Both the position numbers and the translations under genes were made by a program. The notes beneath the pieces were generated by a model. That model worked only from the letters and a program-made list of their open reading frames with translations. It did no database searches and was not told the DNA's origin. 41,039 nucleotides of DNA, taken from assembly GCF_001311135.1 (NCBI RefSeq), contig NZ_BBAG01000027.1:1-41039 (forward strand), given 5' to 3'. Positions within the stretch are counted from its first letter, which is position 1. Each line of letters starts with the position of its first letter. The DNA is from Secundilactobacillus paracollinoides DSM 15502 = JCM 11969 (lineage in GTDB: Bacteria > Bacillota > Bacilli > Lactobacillales > Lactobacillaceae). Of this stretch, positions 1 to 9,569 are shown piece after piece.

Positions 1-136
1 ATCAATGCGGTACTTTGTCGCCGACTTCCTTCAGATTCCACCTCACGATGGACACCCTTGTCATTGACTTGCGGTTCCGACTACTACGGCCCGCAACGGA
101 CTTTCACCGTCTAGTTGGCGCCCATGCCGGGCGCAC
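1..136 (-). mobile_element. Group IIC intron, 5' part of domain I (continues past left edge)
   Basis: Read on the minus strand, the segment starts with GTGCGCCCGGCATGGG. It then shows GGTGAAAGTCC, AAGGGTGTCC and GGAATCTGAAGGAAG in order. This order matches my memory of the 5' domain I of bacterial group IIC introns such as the Oceanobacillus iheyensis intron. The 5' boundary at 136 lies just behind a rho-independent terminator, which is the known insertion preference of class IIC introns. The reverse transcriptase gene and 3' end lie outside the window. Confidence 0.85.
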
Positions 137-138
137 CG

Positions 139-168
139 AAAAAAGCGCATACATACTATGTACGCGCT
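139..168 (-). terminator. Rho-independent terminator, target of the group II intron
   Basis: On the minus strand an 11-bp stem (GCGCGTACATA paired with TATGTATGCGC, one G-T pair) is followed by TTTTTT. It lies behind the NlpC/P60 gene. The intron begins two bases after the T tract. Confidence 0.8.
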
Positions 169-191
169 TCACAATTCTCATTTTATTGTTG

Positions 192-1223
192 CTACACAAA
201 CGGCCGCTTCACACCAGCGATAATCGATCTTTGTGAATCTTTAACGGGCCGAATCATCGTTTTCGGCGGCCAGCTTTCAATGACCTGATTATGTCCGAGG
301 TATAGTGCCACGTGCCAGACCGTGTGCGTTCCTGGCTGATAATAGAAGATCAGATCGCCCCGTTGCCGATGGGCATAGGACACCGATTTTAGCTTTTTAG
401 CAGCAAACAGATTCCGACTATTCCACTCATTGCCCGGATAGGCGTGATGAATCGCACTGACGGGTAGCGGATCGATTCCGCCTGCGTACAATGCCTGCAT
501 CACAAGACCCGAACAATCCGTGCCATACTTGGGACTAGACGATGAGCCAACGAGATAGGGGTTGCCCAGATAGCGATAAACCTGGTTAATCATGGCTGTA
601 ATATGGGCGGAACGACCATTCCACGCCTGAGCGGCCAGCGGTGCAACGTAATCGTCAATACTGGTCCACGATGATTTAGAAAAGCCCATTTTCACCCAAG
701 TGGCCTCATTGACGTTTCCTGTCACCGGCAACCCATGCTTCCTTTGAAATGCCTTCACCGCAGTATACGTCGCCTGATTATATTTATCATAACCCGCATA
801 CGTGTGCATTTTTCGCATGATGGTCCACGTTTTTATGCCCTCGTAGTTGCGTTTGACCGTGTAACCGACAGTCCCATAAGGTTTGATTTGTTGATACTAA
901 ACCTGATAATACTTCTTAGGATTCTGATAACCGTTTGACTTAACAACATATGCAGTGTTTGCGGTGAGGTAGGTCTTCGATGTCGTTTCAAGCAAGGGCG
1001 CTTTCCCGCTCAGCGTTATCTCCGTGGCGATATGTGCAAAATCCCCCGCATGCAGCACTTTTGCGCGATGTGTTCGTGCCTCATCCGTATAGGTGTCGGT
1101 CGTCCTGACAATTTTCACGATTTTCGGCGCCGTTGTCAGATAGGTGCTGGCGTGCACTTCAATTGCCGCCATGAATCCCATACTAGCCGCAAGTATCGCA
1201 ACAAGCACGCTTTTTTTCTTCAC
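192..1223 (-). pseudogene. Secreted NlpC/P60 peptidoglycan hydrolase, interrupted by an in-frame TAG
   Basis: This is a secreted cell-wall hydrolase with a signal peptide (V/M-KKKSVLVAILAASMG), an SLAP/GW-like N-terminal region, a peptidoglycan-binding repeat (TYTAVKAFQRKHGLPVTG) and an NlpC/P60 domain. The catalytic Cys lies in TDCSGLV and the His in HVALYLG. NlpC/P60 enzymes usually cut between D-Glu and the diamino acid of stem peptides. The start is a GTG at 1221-1223 behind AGGGGGC. An in-frame TAG at 897-899 separates YYQV from YQQIKPYG while both sides stay in one frame, so this looks like a nonsense mutation (for example CAG to TAG). The 192-818 part has an internal ATG but would lack a signal peptide. 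It is probably inactive unless the stop is read through. Confidence 0.8.
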
Positions 1224-1240
1224 AATGAAGCCCCCTAAAT

Positions 1241-2085
1241 TTAGTAGCTCAGTGCCCGATAAGCATCGCCCTTCCGATGACTCGTCATGTTGGCGTTCGT
1301 CATACTCGTCCGCTTCACCAGCCACGGGTCGTTGTAGTAGATCCGCGTGCTCGAATACCCGGTCACACAAACAGCGTGGTTACTGAACCCGTCCAGGTTC
1401 GCAACCCATAAAACGACCAGGTGGTTCTTGCGGACCTGGGCTTTAACTTTTGTCAGGCTGTCCCCGGTCATATTGATGGCTGATCCAGCGTGCTTCTTCA
1501 CCAGTGCCATCAGCCGCCGGGGTGAATGTACCAACCGGATGTCGAGTATGGACTGCCAACGAAGCCTTATTCGGGTCGCTGCTGCGCGGCATTTCCTTGG
1601 CCAAACTCAACTTGGTGACGTTCGCGCCAGCAAACTGCAGCATCATTGTCGTGGCAGTGATTTCGCACCCTGTCGGTAATTCCGGGCGCTGACCAATCAG
1701 CGGTGCCATGGCTCGATAGTACGTCTTGTCAGTGCCGTTAACACCCATCCACCCCACTTGTTTGTGGTTGTACAGGAACCGGACCCACGTCCCCTGCGCC
1801 GTTGTTTCCGTTCGAGTGACGTGAATACTTACCGGCGTAATCCCGACCATGCGCGATTGCGGTGACGTTGGCGGCTGAGGTTTTGTAGCCGCCTGAGGTG
1901 TAGATGCCATAGTTGTGGGTGGTGTTGGCACCGACTTTAGTGTAGTAGTCTACCTTTTTTAAGTTGGCTACTTGGTAGTATGAGGTTGCTGCTTGTGCTT
2001 TTGGTGTTGCGCCAAACGTTGTGATGACGAGGGTTAATGCTGCTAGTGCTAATATGAGCCAGTTGCGTTTTTTCGGTTTTTGCAT
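1241..2085 (-). pseudogene. Secreted C39-like cysteine peptidase (peptidase_C39_2 type), frameshifted
   Basis: It starts at ATG 2083-2085, nine bases behind AAGGGGC; a GTG at 2094 is too close to the ribosome binding site. The N-terminus has a signal peptide ending near AQAATSYYQV and a GW/SLAP-like module ending in KQVGWMGV. The peptidase part has LPTGCEITATTMM (Cys), NHAVCVTGY (His) and YYNDPW (Asp), the usual C39_2 triad. These parts lie in different frames, with breaks near 1830-1850, near 1565 (AAGGCTTCG where AAGGGCTTCG would restore GFVGSPYS) and near 1515. Joined, they give about 280 residues. It is either decayed or carries sequence errors; the substrate is unknown. Confidence 0.75.
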
Positions 2086-2151
2086 GGTGGTCACGCCCCT
2101 TAACCTTTTCTTAAGGTTTATTATAGGCTATGTTTTGGGTTTTTGGGTATT

Positions 2152-2185
2152 AAAAAAGCAGGATCCGTGGGGATTCTGCTTTTTT
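2152..2185. terminator. Bidirectional rho-independent terminator
   Basis: AAAAAAGCAGGATCC pairs with GGATTCTGCTTTTTT around a three-base loop. It lies behind the metalloprotease gene on the minus strand and in front of the C39-type gene. Confidence 0.75.
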
Positions 2186-2235
2186 GGTTTATTGGTTTTT
2201 ATTTTTAAGTGGTATTGGCGACGTGGGGTTATTTT

Positions 2236-2363
2236 ACATTGCCGAAACGTGTTCCGCAAGGCAAGGGGCGGCCATGTAACGGACTCTGACAAAAAATCCA
2301 GAACCGGGATTTTCTGCCAGAGTCCGTTACATTCTGCCCCTTAACCGCCTTGCCCCACACTCT
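2236..2363 (+). repeat. Palindromic intergenic repeat, copy A
   Basis: The left arm is GCCGAAACGTGTTCCGCAAG and the right arm is CCGCCTTGCCCCACACTCT. Between them lies a long near-perfect inner stem, TGTAACGGACTCTG paired with CAGAGTCCGTTACA. It touches the stop codon of the metalloprotease gene. The same architecture recurs at 3600, 3970, 5456-5820, 13459 and 30364. Confidence 0.85.
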
Positions 2364-3519
2364 ACCACAATCCCACCTTCCCCGCCAACTTAGCCCGATC
2401 CACATCTCTTTGTGACAAGGATGCTGATTCTAGTCGATTGTCGTTCGGGTCCTTTGGGCCGTTCCATGCATACTTGCCGTCCACTGCGCTGCTGAAGCCA
2501 TCGTCGCTTGTTTCTGCATACATGATATCAGTCAGGTATGGCGTGTGATCCAAGCCCAGGGCGTGGCCCAGTTCGTGGGTCAGGACGCCACTCCAGTAGT
2601 CCGTTGCTGACGGTGCAGCCTTTTTCTGGGCTGCAATCAAGGCGTTATAGAGTTTTGTCCCTTCGTTGTAGTACTCCTGTTTCTTGGTTGCATTCGTTTC
2701 AGCCTTGTATTCCGACTTCACCGTTTCGTATTGGTCATACAAGCTCCGAATTTCTGGCGTATCCGCAACACTCTGCATGTAGCTTGGATCGTTCAGATAG
2801 TTCGTGCTGAGGTAAATGTGGGCGCCATCATACAGACCGTCCCATTCGCCAGAGGTCTTCGTTGCCATCACAATGTCGTGACTCTTCGCTGTCCCGGCAA
2901 CAAACACTTGCTTGCCAAGGGCTTTGTTCCAAGTGTTCATGGCATTTTGCGCGTAGGTCTTCATCGCACTGGATTCAACGTAAACGCGTGCCTGTCCCTT
3001 GCTGCTAAAGTGGGTCAGGCTCGTCGACATCAGGTTGAAGTTCTTTTCCAGTGTTGACTTATAGGCGTTGTAGAAAGCACTATTTTGACTCAAAATTGTT
3101 GAAGATGGGTCAAGGTCAGTGCCGTTTTTAATTGCGGTACTTAACGCACTCGACGACATGATCTTAACCGAATTCAAATAAGTTCGGTTGATCCAGCCCG
3201 CCTTTTTCTTGTCGGCCGACTGCACATAATAGTAGTAACTATACTTACCGTTAACTTTGATCTTCTCGTGTTGTTTCGTGTAGAACACGGTGCCGCCGTA
3301 GTTGCTCAGCTTAAACACATGCTTAAACGAGCTCGAAAACGCGTAGGCGTTCTTTGCCTTACTTGTGTTGATCTGATACGTGTGCGACCCCATTGCCTTT
3401 CGCCAAACAACCTTGATCGACGATGCTTGTGCGTTGGTCGTTTCAGTGCTTGGTAAGACTGCTGTCGCCGTCAACCCAAGTGTCATCGCTGCCACCGCTA
3501 ATAGCCCAAATTTACGCAT
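2362..3519 (-). CDS. Secreted matrixin-like zinc metalloprotease with N-terminal GW/SLAP-like domain
   Basis: This is a secreted zinc-dependent protease. The zinc site is HELGHALGLDH (HExxHxxGxxH) at about residue 315, followed by the Met-turn DIMYAE; together these define the metzincin fold. A signal peptide covers about residues 1-33. Residues ~35-120 form an SH3/GW/SLAP-like region ending KKAGWINRTYL that may attach the enzyme to the wall. I chose the second in-frame ATG (3517-3519) because the GGGGGC site is only two bases from the ATG at 3523-3525. The next gene at 4150 is a shorter paralogue without the N-terminal domain. Both sit in intergenic space full of palindromic repeats. The substrate is unknown. 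Confidence 0.85.
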   Translation of the reverse strand: MRKFGLLAVAAMTLGLTATAVLPSTETTNAQASSIKVVWRKAMGSHTYQINTSKAKNAYAFSSSFKHVFKLSNYGGTVFYTKQHEKIKVNGKYSYYYYVQSADKKKAGWINRTYLNSVKIMSSSALSTAIKNGTDLDPSSTILSQNSAFYNAYKSTLEKNFNLMSTSLTHFSSKGQARVYVESSAMKTYAQNAMNTWNKALGKQVFVAGTAKSHDIVMATKTSGEWDGLYDGAHIYLSTNYLNDPSYMQSVADTPEIRSLYDQYETVKSEYKAETNATKKQEYYNEGTKLYNALIAAQKKAAPSATDYWSGVLTHELGHALGLDHTPYLTDIMYAETSDDGFSSAVDGKYAWNGPKDPNDNRLESASLSQRDVDRAKLAGKVGLW

Positions 3520-3599
3520 GTGCATAAGCCCCCTAATGCCTTGTTGATTTTAGATTCTAAATTTTGTAGGTGTTATCGCTATTTTACCACAGTGGTGCA

Positions 3600-3728
3600 A
3601 GAGTGTGGAGCAAGCCGGGTAGAGGGCGGAGCCTAAGCCAACTCTGACGGAAATGCCTGAACCTGGCATTTTCGTCAGAGTTGGCTTAGGCAGTAGCCTC
3701 TGGCTTGCGGAACACGTTTCGGCAATGT
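3600..3728 (-). repeat. Palindromic intergenic repeat, copy B
   Basis: This copy is inverted relative to copy A, with outer arms GAGTGTGGAGCAAGCC and GGCTTGCGGAACACGTTTC. The inner stem GCCTAAGCCAACTCTGACG pairs with CGTCAGAGTTGGCTTAGGC. The stem sequence differs from copy A but pairing is complete. It lies upstream of the metalloprotease start. The rest of the 3526-4149 gap shows no gene. Confidence 0.85.
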
Positions 3729-3969
3729 AAATAAAAAGCGCCAAACCACTGTTTCGAGCATTATCGTATCATTTAAGGCGTGAAACATAAAGCGGAAAAT
3801 GTTTAAGCTTTTTGACACTGGATTTGGTTTGTGTATACAGCATGTGTTGAATAAAGTGAAGTCAAGAATCCGGATGCTTAATGAAGTGGTTCTATATCCG
3901 CAAAGGCTCTGAATCCGACTGCTTTCAATCGTCTTCCCCGGCTATATCATTTAATCTTTCTAGTCAGCA

Positions 3970-4096
3970 GTGCCGAAACGCGTTTCAGAAAACAGAAAGC
4001 TACATGTAAGTCTACTCTGGCAAAAATGCCAAATTCGGGCATTTCTACCAGAGTAAACTTACACTCCGCTTCCTACCGTTTTCTTCCACGCTCTGT
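3970..4096 (+). repeat. Palindromic intergenic repeat, copy C, with a partial arm behind it
   Basis: Left arm TGCCGAAACGCGTTTCAGAA, inner stem TGTAAGTCTACTCTGG paired with CCAGAGTAAACTTACA, right arm TCTTCCACGCTCTG. Bases 4097-4150 look like a detached extra right arm (CGCCCCTTAACCGCCTTG) running up to the stop of the next gene. Confidence 0.8.
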
Positions 4097-4149
4097 CCTC
4101 GAGTCTAAACGCGCTCCGCCCCTTAACCGCCTTGTTCCGCGCTCTGCTC

Positions 4150-5043
4150 CTACCAAAATCCCAACTTCATCCCCAACTTAGCACGACTCACATCTCTGCT
4201 TGAAACTGCCGGCTTCATCAAACGGGTTGATTTCGGGTCCTTGGCACTTGACCAGGCATACTTACCATTCACCGCAGAAGTTAAACCGTTGTTACTCTTT
4301 TCCGCGTACATAATGTCAGTTAAGTATGGCGTATGGTTCAAGCCTAACGAATGGCCCAATTCATGAACCATGATGGCGGACCAATAGTTAGTCTTAGTTG
4401 GTGCGGCTGACTTTTTGGCTGCTAACAATGCGTTATAGTTCTTCACAACTGTACTATAGTAAGCGACACGGGCCTTGTTGTTCGTCAACTTGCTGTACTT
4501 GGACAAGGAGTTCTTATACTGGGTAGTCAGGGAACGCGTCTTAGCTGAGTTCCCAAGGTTTTTCAGATAGTTGGCGTCATTTAAACGATTACTATTTATG
4601 GTCAACGTCTTACCGTTGTTCATCCCATCCCAGGCGGTGCCAGCGTTTTTCGTGGTCACCACAAGATCATGCTTGCTTGCTGTTCCAGCAACGAAGACTT
4701 TTCGACCCAGGACCTTGTTCCAGGTGGCCATGGCTTTGGTCGTATAGGTCTTCAGCGACGGACTCTTGACGTAAACGTACGTCTTATGATTATGGAACGT
4801 CGTGATCTTCTTACTCATGTTAAAGTTCTTGGTCAACGACGACTTGTATCGGGTATAAAAACTGGCTGGTTGTGACAATATCGTTGCGGACGGCTTCAAA
4901 TCAGTCCCCTTCTTGATAGCCGAATTCAACGCAGCTTGCGTCGTAATTGTTTTTGCAGCAGTTGCCTGCTGCGGGTTGACTGCAGTTATGCCTACTCCTC
5001 CCAGTAGTAGACCAACCATGGTCACGGCTCCCCACTTATTCAT
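4150..5043 (-). CDS. Secreted matrixin-like zinc metalloprotease (paralogue)
   Basis: A 297-residue secreted protease with a signal peptide ending near residue 29 (ATAAKT). The zinc-binding motif HELGHSLGLNH begins at residue 227, followed by the Met-turn DIMYAE. It aligns with the upstream paralogue from ALNSAIKKGTD to the C-terminal GFW but lacks that protein's GW/SLAP-like domain, so it is probably released rather than wall-bound (inference). The start ATG is preceded by TTAGGGGGAG. Palindromic repeat C lies directly downstream. The substrate is unknown. Confidence 0.85.
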   Translation of the reverse strand: MNKWGAVTMVGLLLGGVGITAVNPQQATAAKTITTQAALNSAIKKGTDLKPSATILSQPASFYTRYKSSLTKNFNMSKKITTFHNHKTYVYVKSPSLKTYTTKAMATWNKVLGRKVFVAGTASKHDLVVTTKNAGTAWDGMNNGKTLTINSNRLNDANYLKNLGNSAKTRSLTTQYKNSLSKYSKLTNNKARVAYYSTVVKNYNALLAAKKSAAPTKTNYWSAIMVHELGHSLGLNHTPYLTDIMYAEKSNNGLTSAVNGKYAWSSAKDPKSTRLMKPAVSSRDVSRAKLGMKLGFW

Positions 5044-5370
5044 TTTTACTCCCCCTAATTCGTGATAGGGCCTTCCCCTGCCCTCTAACTATATAGTATC
5101 ATGAGTAGTAAGTTTCACAAACATAAATGCATTTTTATTTTGTTCTGTAAGATGGTGTTCACAAATGTGTAACATTGGTGTAAACAACGGTATACCAGCT
5201 TTCTCATTATTATTAAATTAGGAAATATGTTTACTGTTAAAGGTATCATAACTGTGAAAAATTAGTTAGTTTGTGAATAAAGTTCCACTTTATTTTATGC
5301 ATAAAATCAGCCCTAATTCGTATGAAATTACATTTTTTATTTTGCTCAGTTTTTTAGGGAAGCGTGTAAA

Positions 5371-5410
5371 ATAAAAAGCCTTTAAATTAGTATTTTTAAG
5401 GCTTTTTTTT
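5371..5410. terminator. Bidirectional terminator in the 5044-5825 gap
   Basis: AAAAAGCCTT and AAGGCTTTTTTTT form a stem with T tracts both ways. On the minus strand it can end the helicase transcript after it crosses the tandem repeats. The rest of this gap is AT-rich and holds the promoter region of the protease gene; no gene is visible. Confidence 0.65.
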
Positions 5411-5455
5411 GAGTTTGTTCAGTTTTTTGTTTTTTGAGTTGTTTTGTTGGGATTA

Positions 5456-5820
5456 GCGACGTGGTTCTCGTCCACATTGCCGAAACGTGTTCCGCAAGGC
5501 TGAGGGCTAACGTGTAACGGACTCTGGTCAAAAAGTCAGGCCCAGACTTCTCTATCGCATTGTTTGGCGATGTGGTTCTCGGCAACGGAGCCGAAACGTG
5601 TTCCGCAAGGCGAGACTAACGTGTAACGGACTCTGGTCAAAAAGTCAGGCCCGGACTTTTCTATCGCATTGTTTGGCGACGTGGTTCTTGTCCACATAGC
5701 CGAAACGTGTTCCGCAAGGCACGGGGCTAACGTGTAACGGACTCTGGTCAAAAAGTCAGGCCCGGACTTTTCGACCAGAGTCCGTTACACACCGCCCCTA
5801 ACCCGCCTTGCTCCACACTC
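5456..5820 (+). repeat. Palindromic repeat copy D: two truncated units followed by one complete unit
   Basis: The half unit (CCGAAACGTGTTCCGCAAGG, then TGTAACGGACTCTGGTCAAA, then TCTATCGCATTGTTTGGCGA) occurs in direct tandem at about 5456, 5572 and 5687. Only the last unit has the closing arm GACCAGAGTCCGTTACA and the right outer arm GCCTTGCTCCACACTCT. Apparent reading frames inside it are repeat artefacts. It ends at the stop of the helicase gene. Confidence 0.85.
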
Positions 5821-5825
5821 TTACT

Positions 5826-8800
5826 CTACTCAATTCCCAAAATCAACCGAATCTCATCATCCGTCAACGATCCCTTATTCTGTGTCCCACTCAGCACCTG
5901 ATCCACAAAGTTGCGCTTCTTTTCCTGCAGCTTATAGATCTGCTCCTCAATGGTCCCCTTTGTGATCAATCGATAGACTTCGACCGTATTCTTCTGGCCG
6001 ATTCGGTGGGCACGGGCGGTTGCCTGGTCCTCCACCGCCGGGTTCCACCAGAGGTCGACCAGGATGACCATGTCGGCCCCCGTCAGGTTTAATCCGGTTC
6101 CCCCTGCTTTCAGGGAGATCAGGAAGATGTTATTCTCGCCGCGGTTGAAGGCATCGACCATCGCCAACCGGTCCTTGGGCTTGGTATCGCCCTTCAAAAC
6201 ATAGGTTGGCAAGCCGCTGTCCTTCAATTCATCCTCAATGATGCTCAGCATCGTTGTGAACTGCGAGAAGATCAGGATGTGCCGGTCGGAATCGACCGCT
6301 TGGCGGATGAGTTCGTTCAGCTGTTCGAGCTTACCGGACTCGCCCTCGTAGTCGTCCATGTACAAGGCTGGCGTGTCACAGATCTGCCGTAAACGCGTCA
6401 GCCCCGCCAGGATTTCAATCTTATTCTTGACGAACGCCTGTGACGACAGTCCGCGCACCTTGACCTGCATCTGTTTGAGCTGAGCGAGGTAAACGGTCTT
6501 TTGAGCTTCCGTCATTTCGTTGGTCAAGTTGGATTCGACCTTTGGCGGCAAGTCCTTCAAAACGGCGGCCTTTTCCCGCCGCAGGATGAAAGGTTTCACC
6601 CGAACGGCGATCTCTTCAGCCGTCAACTTCTTAAACGCCCGTTTATTTGGCAGCAAGCCAGGCATCACCAGCGCGAAAATGGACCACAGCTCTTCAGCAC
6701 GGTTTTCAATCGGTGTCCCGGACAACGCAAAGGTGTTCTTTGGCATGAGTTTACGCAGGCTCTGATTGGTCTTGGTGCCACTGTTCTTCACGAACTGGGC
6801 TTCATCCAACACGAGGTAATCTAGGTCTGACTCCTGGTACATCGAAATATCCAGACGTGCGCTGTTGTAGCTGGTGATCAGCACATCTGCGTCCTGATCC
6901 GCGATGATCTCACGGCGGTTTTCCTTGGAGCCGTCGACCACCACGGCGCGGATGTTGGGTGCGAACTTTTTGAATTCTTCCAGCCAGTTATAAATGAGGG
7001 AAGCTGGGGAAACAACCAGATCAATGTGATTGTGATTCAGATGATTATTTAATAACGTGATCATCTGAATCGTTTTCCCAAGGCCCATTTCGTCGGCAAG
7101 AATCCCGCCGAACCCGTGGGAGTCCAGCATTTCAAGCCACTTAACGCCAATCGTCTGATAAGGACGCAGTGTGGCGTTGACCGGCGCTTCGTGGGCAATG
7201 TTAAACGATTCTGGATGGGCCAGGTCATTCGTCAGGCGTTTGAACGTCTGGTTGAACTGGGCATCCTGGCCTAACGCAGCTTGCACGGCCATGGCCTGCG
7301 CCGCGTGGACTTGAACCTGCCCATGATGCATGTTGCCTTCGCGGCGGATCCGTTTCAGGGCACCGCTGACCCGCCGAAGTTTATCGTCCAGCAGGACCAG
7401 TGTGCCATCCGGCCGTTGAATATACGGCCGGTTGACGTCGAGCTGTTCCAACATGTCGTCAACCTGGTCATCGTCAATGCCAGCAAATGAGAAGTTCACG
7501 GACAACAGCCCGTCACCTTCTGAGACTTGAATGTCAGGCGTCAGCGTATCGCCAGAGCGCACGAGGTTCTGGAGGCTGTCAGAAACCGTCACTTTCCCGT
7601 TGCTGCGCAAGTTCGGCAGCTCGGCAACGAAGAACTGGTAAAGCCGTTCCGTATCCGTGCAGTCCTTCTCCCAGCCGCCGTTTTCATAAACAAAGCCTAG
7701 GTCTTCCAGGTAGCTGGCTGACTGGTTTTCCTGTTCAATGTTCCGCTGATTATCCGGCAGTGTCTTCACTGTATCAGTGTCGTACAGCTGCCCATCGTAT
7801 TCGTATCCTAATTTGAGTTTCAACACCTGTGCGTCATTGCTCAGGTCAAAATGGACAACCATGTTCTGTCGTTTCAACGCATCCGGCAAGTCCACCACCG
7901 CGATGTCGTTGATAAAATTAATAAAGTCGATCAGGTCGTTCACTTCAGCTAAGCCAAAGTGAATGTGCCGGTTCGGTGCCGGTAAATGCGACACGCGGCG
8001 GGCATAACTGTCCGTCACCCGGTTAAACTGTGATACCTGTTGGGTCGTCATTTGATACAGCGTGTCTTGTTTGATCACCACTTGTTCGCTGGGGACGATC
8101 ATGTTGAAATTCTCGGTCAGGGTCAGATCATAACCACTGCCAACTTTGGTCACTGTGGCCTCTAACAGCCCCTGTTTAGCGTCAAACGGTTCGAGGTTGA
8201 AATGATCATATTCGAGCCCCGACTCCTCGATTTCAAAGTCAAAGTACTGGAGTTGCGCAAAGTCAGCCTTGATCTGCGTGAGTACACCCGGATTCAGCAG
8301 GAGTTTCTTCTTATCTTCTAAGGGAATTCCGTTGTCAGTGCCAGATAAGGCCACCAGGTGGTCCATCAATTGAGCTTCCGGTTCAAGGAAGTGGTCGCGG
8401 GTCAGGTTAAACTGCTTGCGGCCGCCAGTTTGGTACATGGCTTCTTCCTGGTAAGCGGTCAAGAACGACTCAATGTCCTTGATAACGTAGAACCGGCTGC
8501 CGTCGCTGCCCACACGCAGTTGAATGAAGAAGCGCGCCTCAGAGTTGTCCCAGCCCCAGCCGAGACTGCCGACAAGCAGTGTGACTTCAAGCTTTAACCG
8601 GTCATCTGCGTCGGTCGTAGTCAACGGTTTGAAGTACGTCTTTTGGGGAATGTTCAACCCGAGTAAAAACGACTCAGCAGTGCTCATCTGCCGTGACGGT
8701 TCGGTCGGCTGATCATCGTATAGGCCACTGCCATAAAGGCTGGCGTAGTCGATGTCATCATCCGGCTCTGGCACGTCGTCAGCGTGATGATTCAACCCGT

Positions 8801-9335
8801 TAAAGTAGTCCTCGATAGCCTGTTGCTGGGCGTTGGCTGCCCGTTGTTTCGGCGTATCTGGCGTAACTTCGTCGTTGTCGTGTTGCTTGAAGTAGTCTGC
8901 CCACTGGTCGGGTGTGGCGCGCAACGCATTGTAGCGCGCCTTGTCACGATACAGGACATCAGCAGCGTTTGGATGTTTCGCCAGTTCGGATTCAAACTTG
9001 AACCCCACTGACAGACTGTTTTCTGGATTCTTAATTTGTAACTGATCCGCAATATCGAGATCCACAAACAGGCCATTGATATCGCGGTGCTGTTGACGGA
9101 GGAGGATCTCGAGGGCGGCCAAGTGCTTACAATACCCGTGTTCAGGAAAGTAGGGACACTCGCAAAAGTCGTTTTCCGAATCCTTTGCCAACGTGACACC
9201 ATACGCATCCGTCCCAAAAATGGTCCCGTCAACCTCTTCGCGTTCGTTATCCACGAAATCAATCTGCGCTTTTCCGTTTTTGACAATGTCGCGTCCTCGC
9301 TGCCAAATCACATCAGGCATATTATTTCTGGCCAT
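5826..9335 (-). CDS. SWIM zinc-finger SNF2-family DEAD-like helicase
   Basis: A 1169-residue DNA translocase. The N-terminus has a SWIM zinc finger, CxC at 58-60 and CxH at 69-71 (FCECPYFPEHGYCKH). A long bacterial SNF2-associated region follows, and then the motor: Walker A LADEMGLGKTIQM near residue 750, DEAQ box LVLDEAQFVKN near 843, motif III ALSGTPIENR, and C-terminal motifs KAGGTGLNLT and ARAHRIGQ near 1111. The family remodels protein-DNA complexes in an ATP-dependent way; the cellular role in lactobacilli is not established. The start ATG follows GAGGAGG by six bases. The gene is monocistronic, intact and of normal length. Confidence 0.93.
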   Translation of the reverse strand: MARNNMPDVIWQRGRDIVKNGKAQIDFVDNEREEVDGTIFGTDAYGVTLAKDSENDFCECPYFPEHGYCKHLAALEILLRQQHRDINGLFVDLDIADQLQIKNPENSLSVGFKFESELAKHPNAADVLYRDKARYNALRATPDQWADYFKQHDNDEVTPDTPKQRAANAQQQAIEDYFNGLNHHADDVPEPDDDIDYASLYGSGLYDDQPTEPSRQMSTAESFLLGLNIPQKTYFKPLTTTDADDRLKLEVTLLVGSLGWGWDNSEARFFIQLRVGSDGSRFYVIKDIESFLTAYQEEAMYQTGGRKQFNLTRDHFLEPEAQLMDHLVALSGTDNGIPLEDKKKLLLNPGVLTQIKADFAQLQYFDFEIEESGLEYDHFNLEPFDAKQGLLEATVTKVGSGYDLTLTENFNMIVPSEQVVIKQDTLYQMTTQQVSQFNRVTDSYARRVSHLPAPNRHIHFGLAEVNDLIDFINFINDIAVVDLPDALKRQNMVVHFDLSNDAQVLKLKLGYEYDGQLYDTDTVKTLPDNQRNIEQENQSASYLEDLGFVYENGGWEKDCTDTERLYQFFVAELPNLRSNGKVTVSDSLQNLVRSGDTLTPDIQVSEGDGLLSVNFSFAGIDDDQVDDMLEQLDVNRPYIQRPDGTLVLLDDKLRRVSGALKRIRREGNMHHGQVQVHAAQAMAVQAALGQDAQFNQTFKRLTNDLAHPESFNIAHEAPVNATLRPYQTIGVKWLEMLDSHGFGGILADEMGLGKTIQMITLLNNHLNHNHIDLVVSPASLIYNWLEEFKKFAPNIRAVVVDGSKENRREIIADQDADVLITSYNSARLDISMYQESDLDYLVLDEAQFVKNSGTKTNQSLRKLMPKNTFALSGTPIENRAEELWSIFALVMPGLLPNKRAFKKLTAEEIAVRVKPFILRREKAAVLKDLPPKVESNLTNEMTEAQKTVYLAQLKQMQVKVRGLSSQAFVKNKIEILAGLTRLRQICDTPALYMDDYEGESGKLEQLNELIRQAVDSDRHILIFSQFTTMLSIIEDELKDSGLPTYVLKGDTKPKDRLAMVDAFNRGENNIFLISLKAGGTGLNLTGADMVILVDLWWNPAVEDQATARAHRIGQKNTVEVYRLITKGTIEEQIYKLQEKKRNFVDQVLSGTQNKGSLTDDEIRLILGIE

Positions 9336-9569
9336 GGTCGTCCTCCTCAGTTATCAGTTACTATGTACTACCGCAATTTTGCGCCAATCTTCATTATAAC
9401 AGCTAATCAGCGTGATTGTTACGATGAGACAATAAAAAATTGGCACCAGCAACAACTGATTCCAATTTCCTACAGTATACAACTATGGTTATTCCAAGAG
9501 CCCCTATATTACTTTCGGAATAAGTGTTAAACGGTCTTAATGAAGAAACACTCACACTGTCAAATGACA

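Noticed and set aside
192..899. Translational recoding (stop read-through) as a general feature of this organism
   Set aside because: Only a few genes have internal stops, and genes such as the helicase, dltA and dltB use TAA/TAG/TGA normally; mutation is the simpler reading.
5382..5751. Overlapping minus-strand open frames with repeated Val-Arg-Tyr-Thr-Leu segments
   Set aside because: They are translations of the tandem half-palindrome; there is no ribosome binding site or protein-like composition.
5456..5820. Possible CRISPR array because of direct repeats
   Set aside because: The units are about 115 bp with no unique spacers, and each is half of a palindrome found elsewhere; no cas genes.
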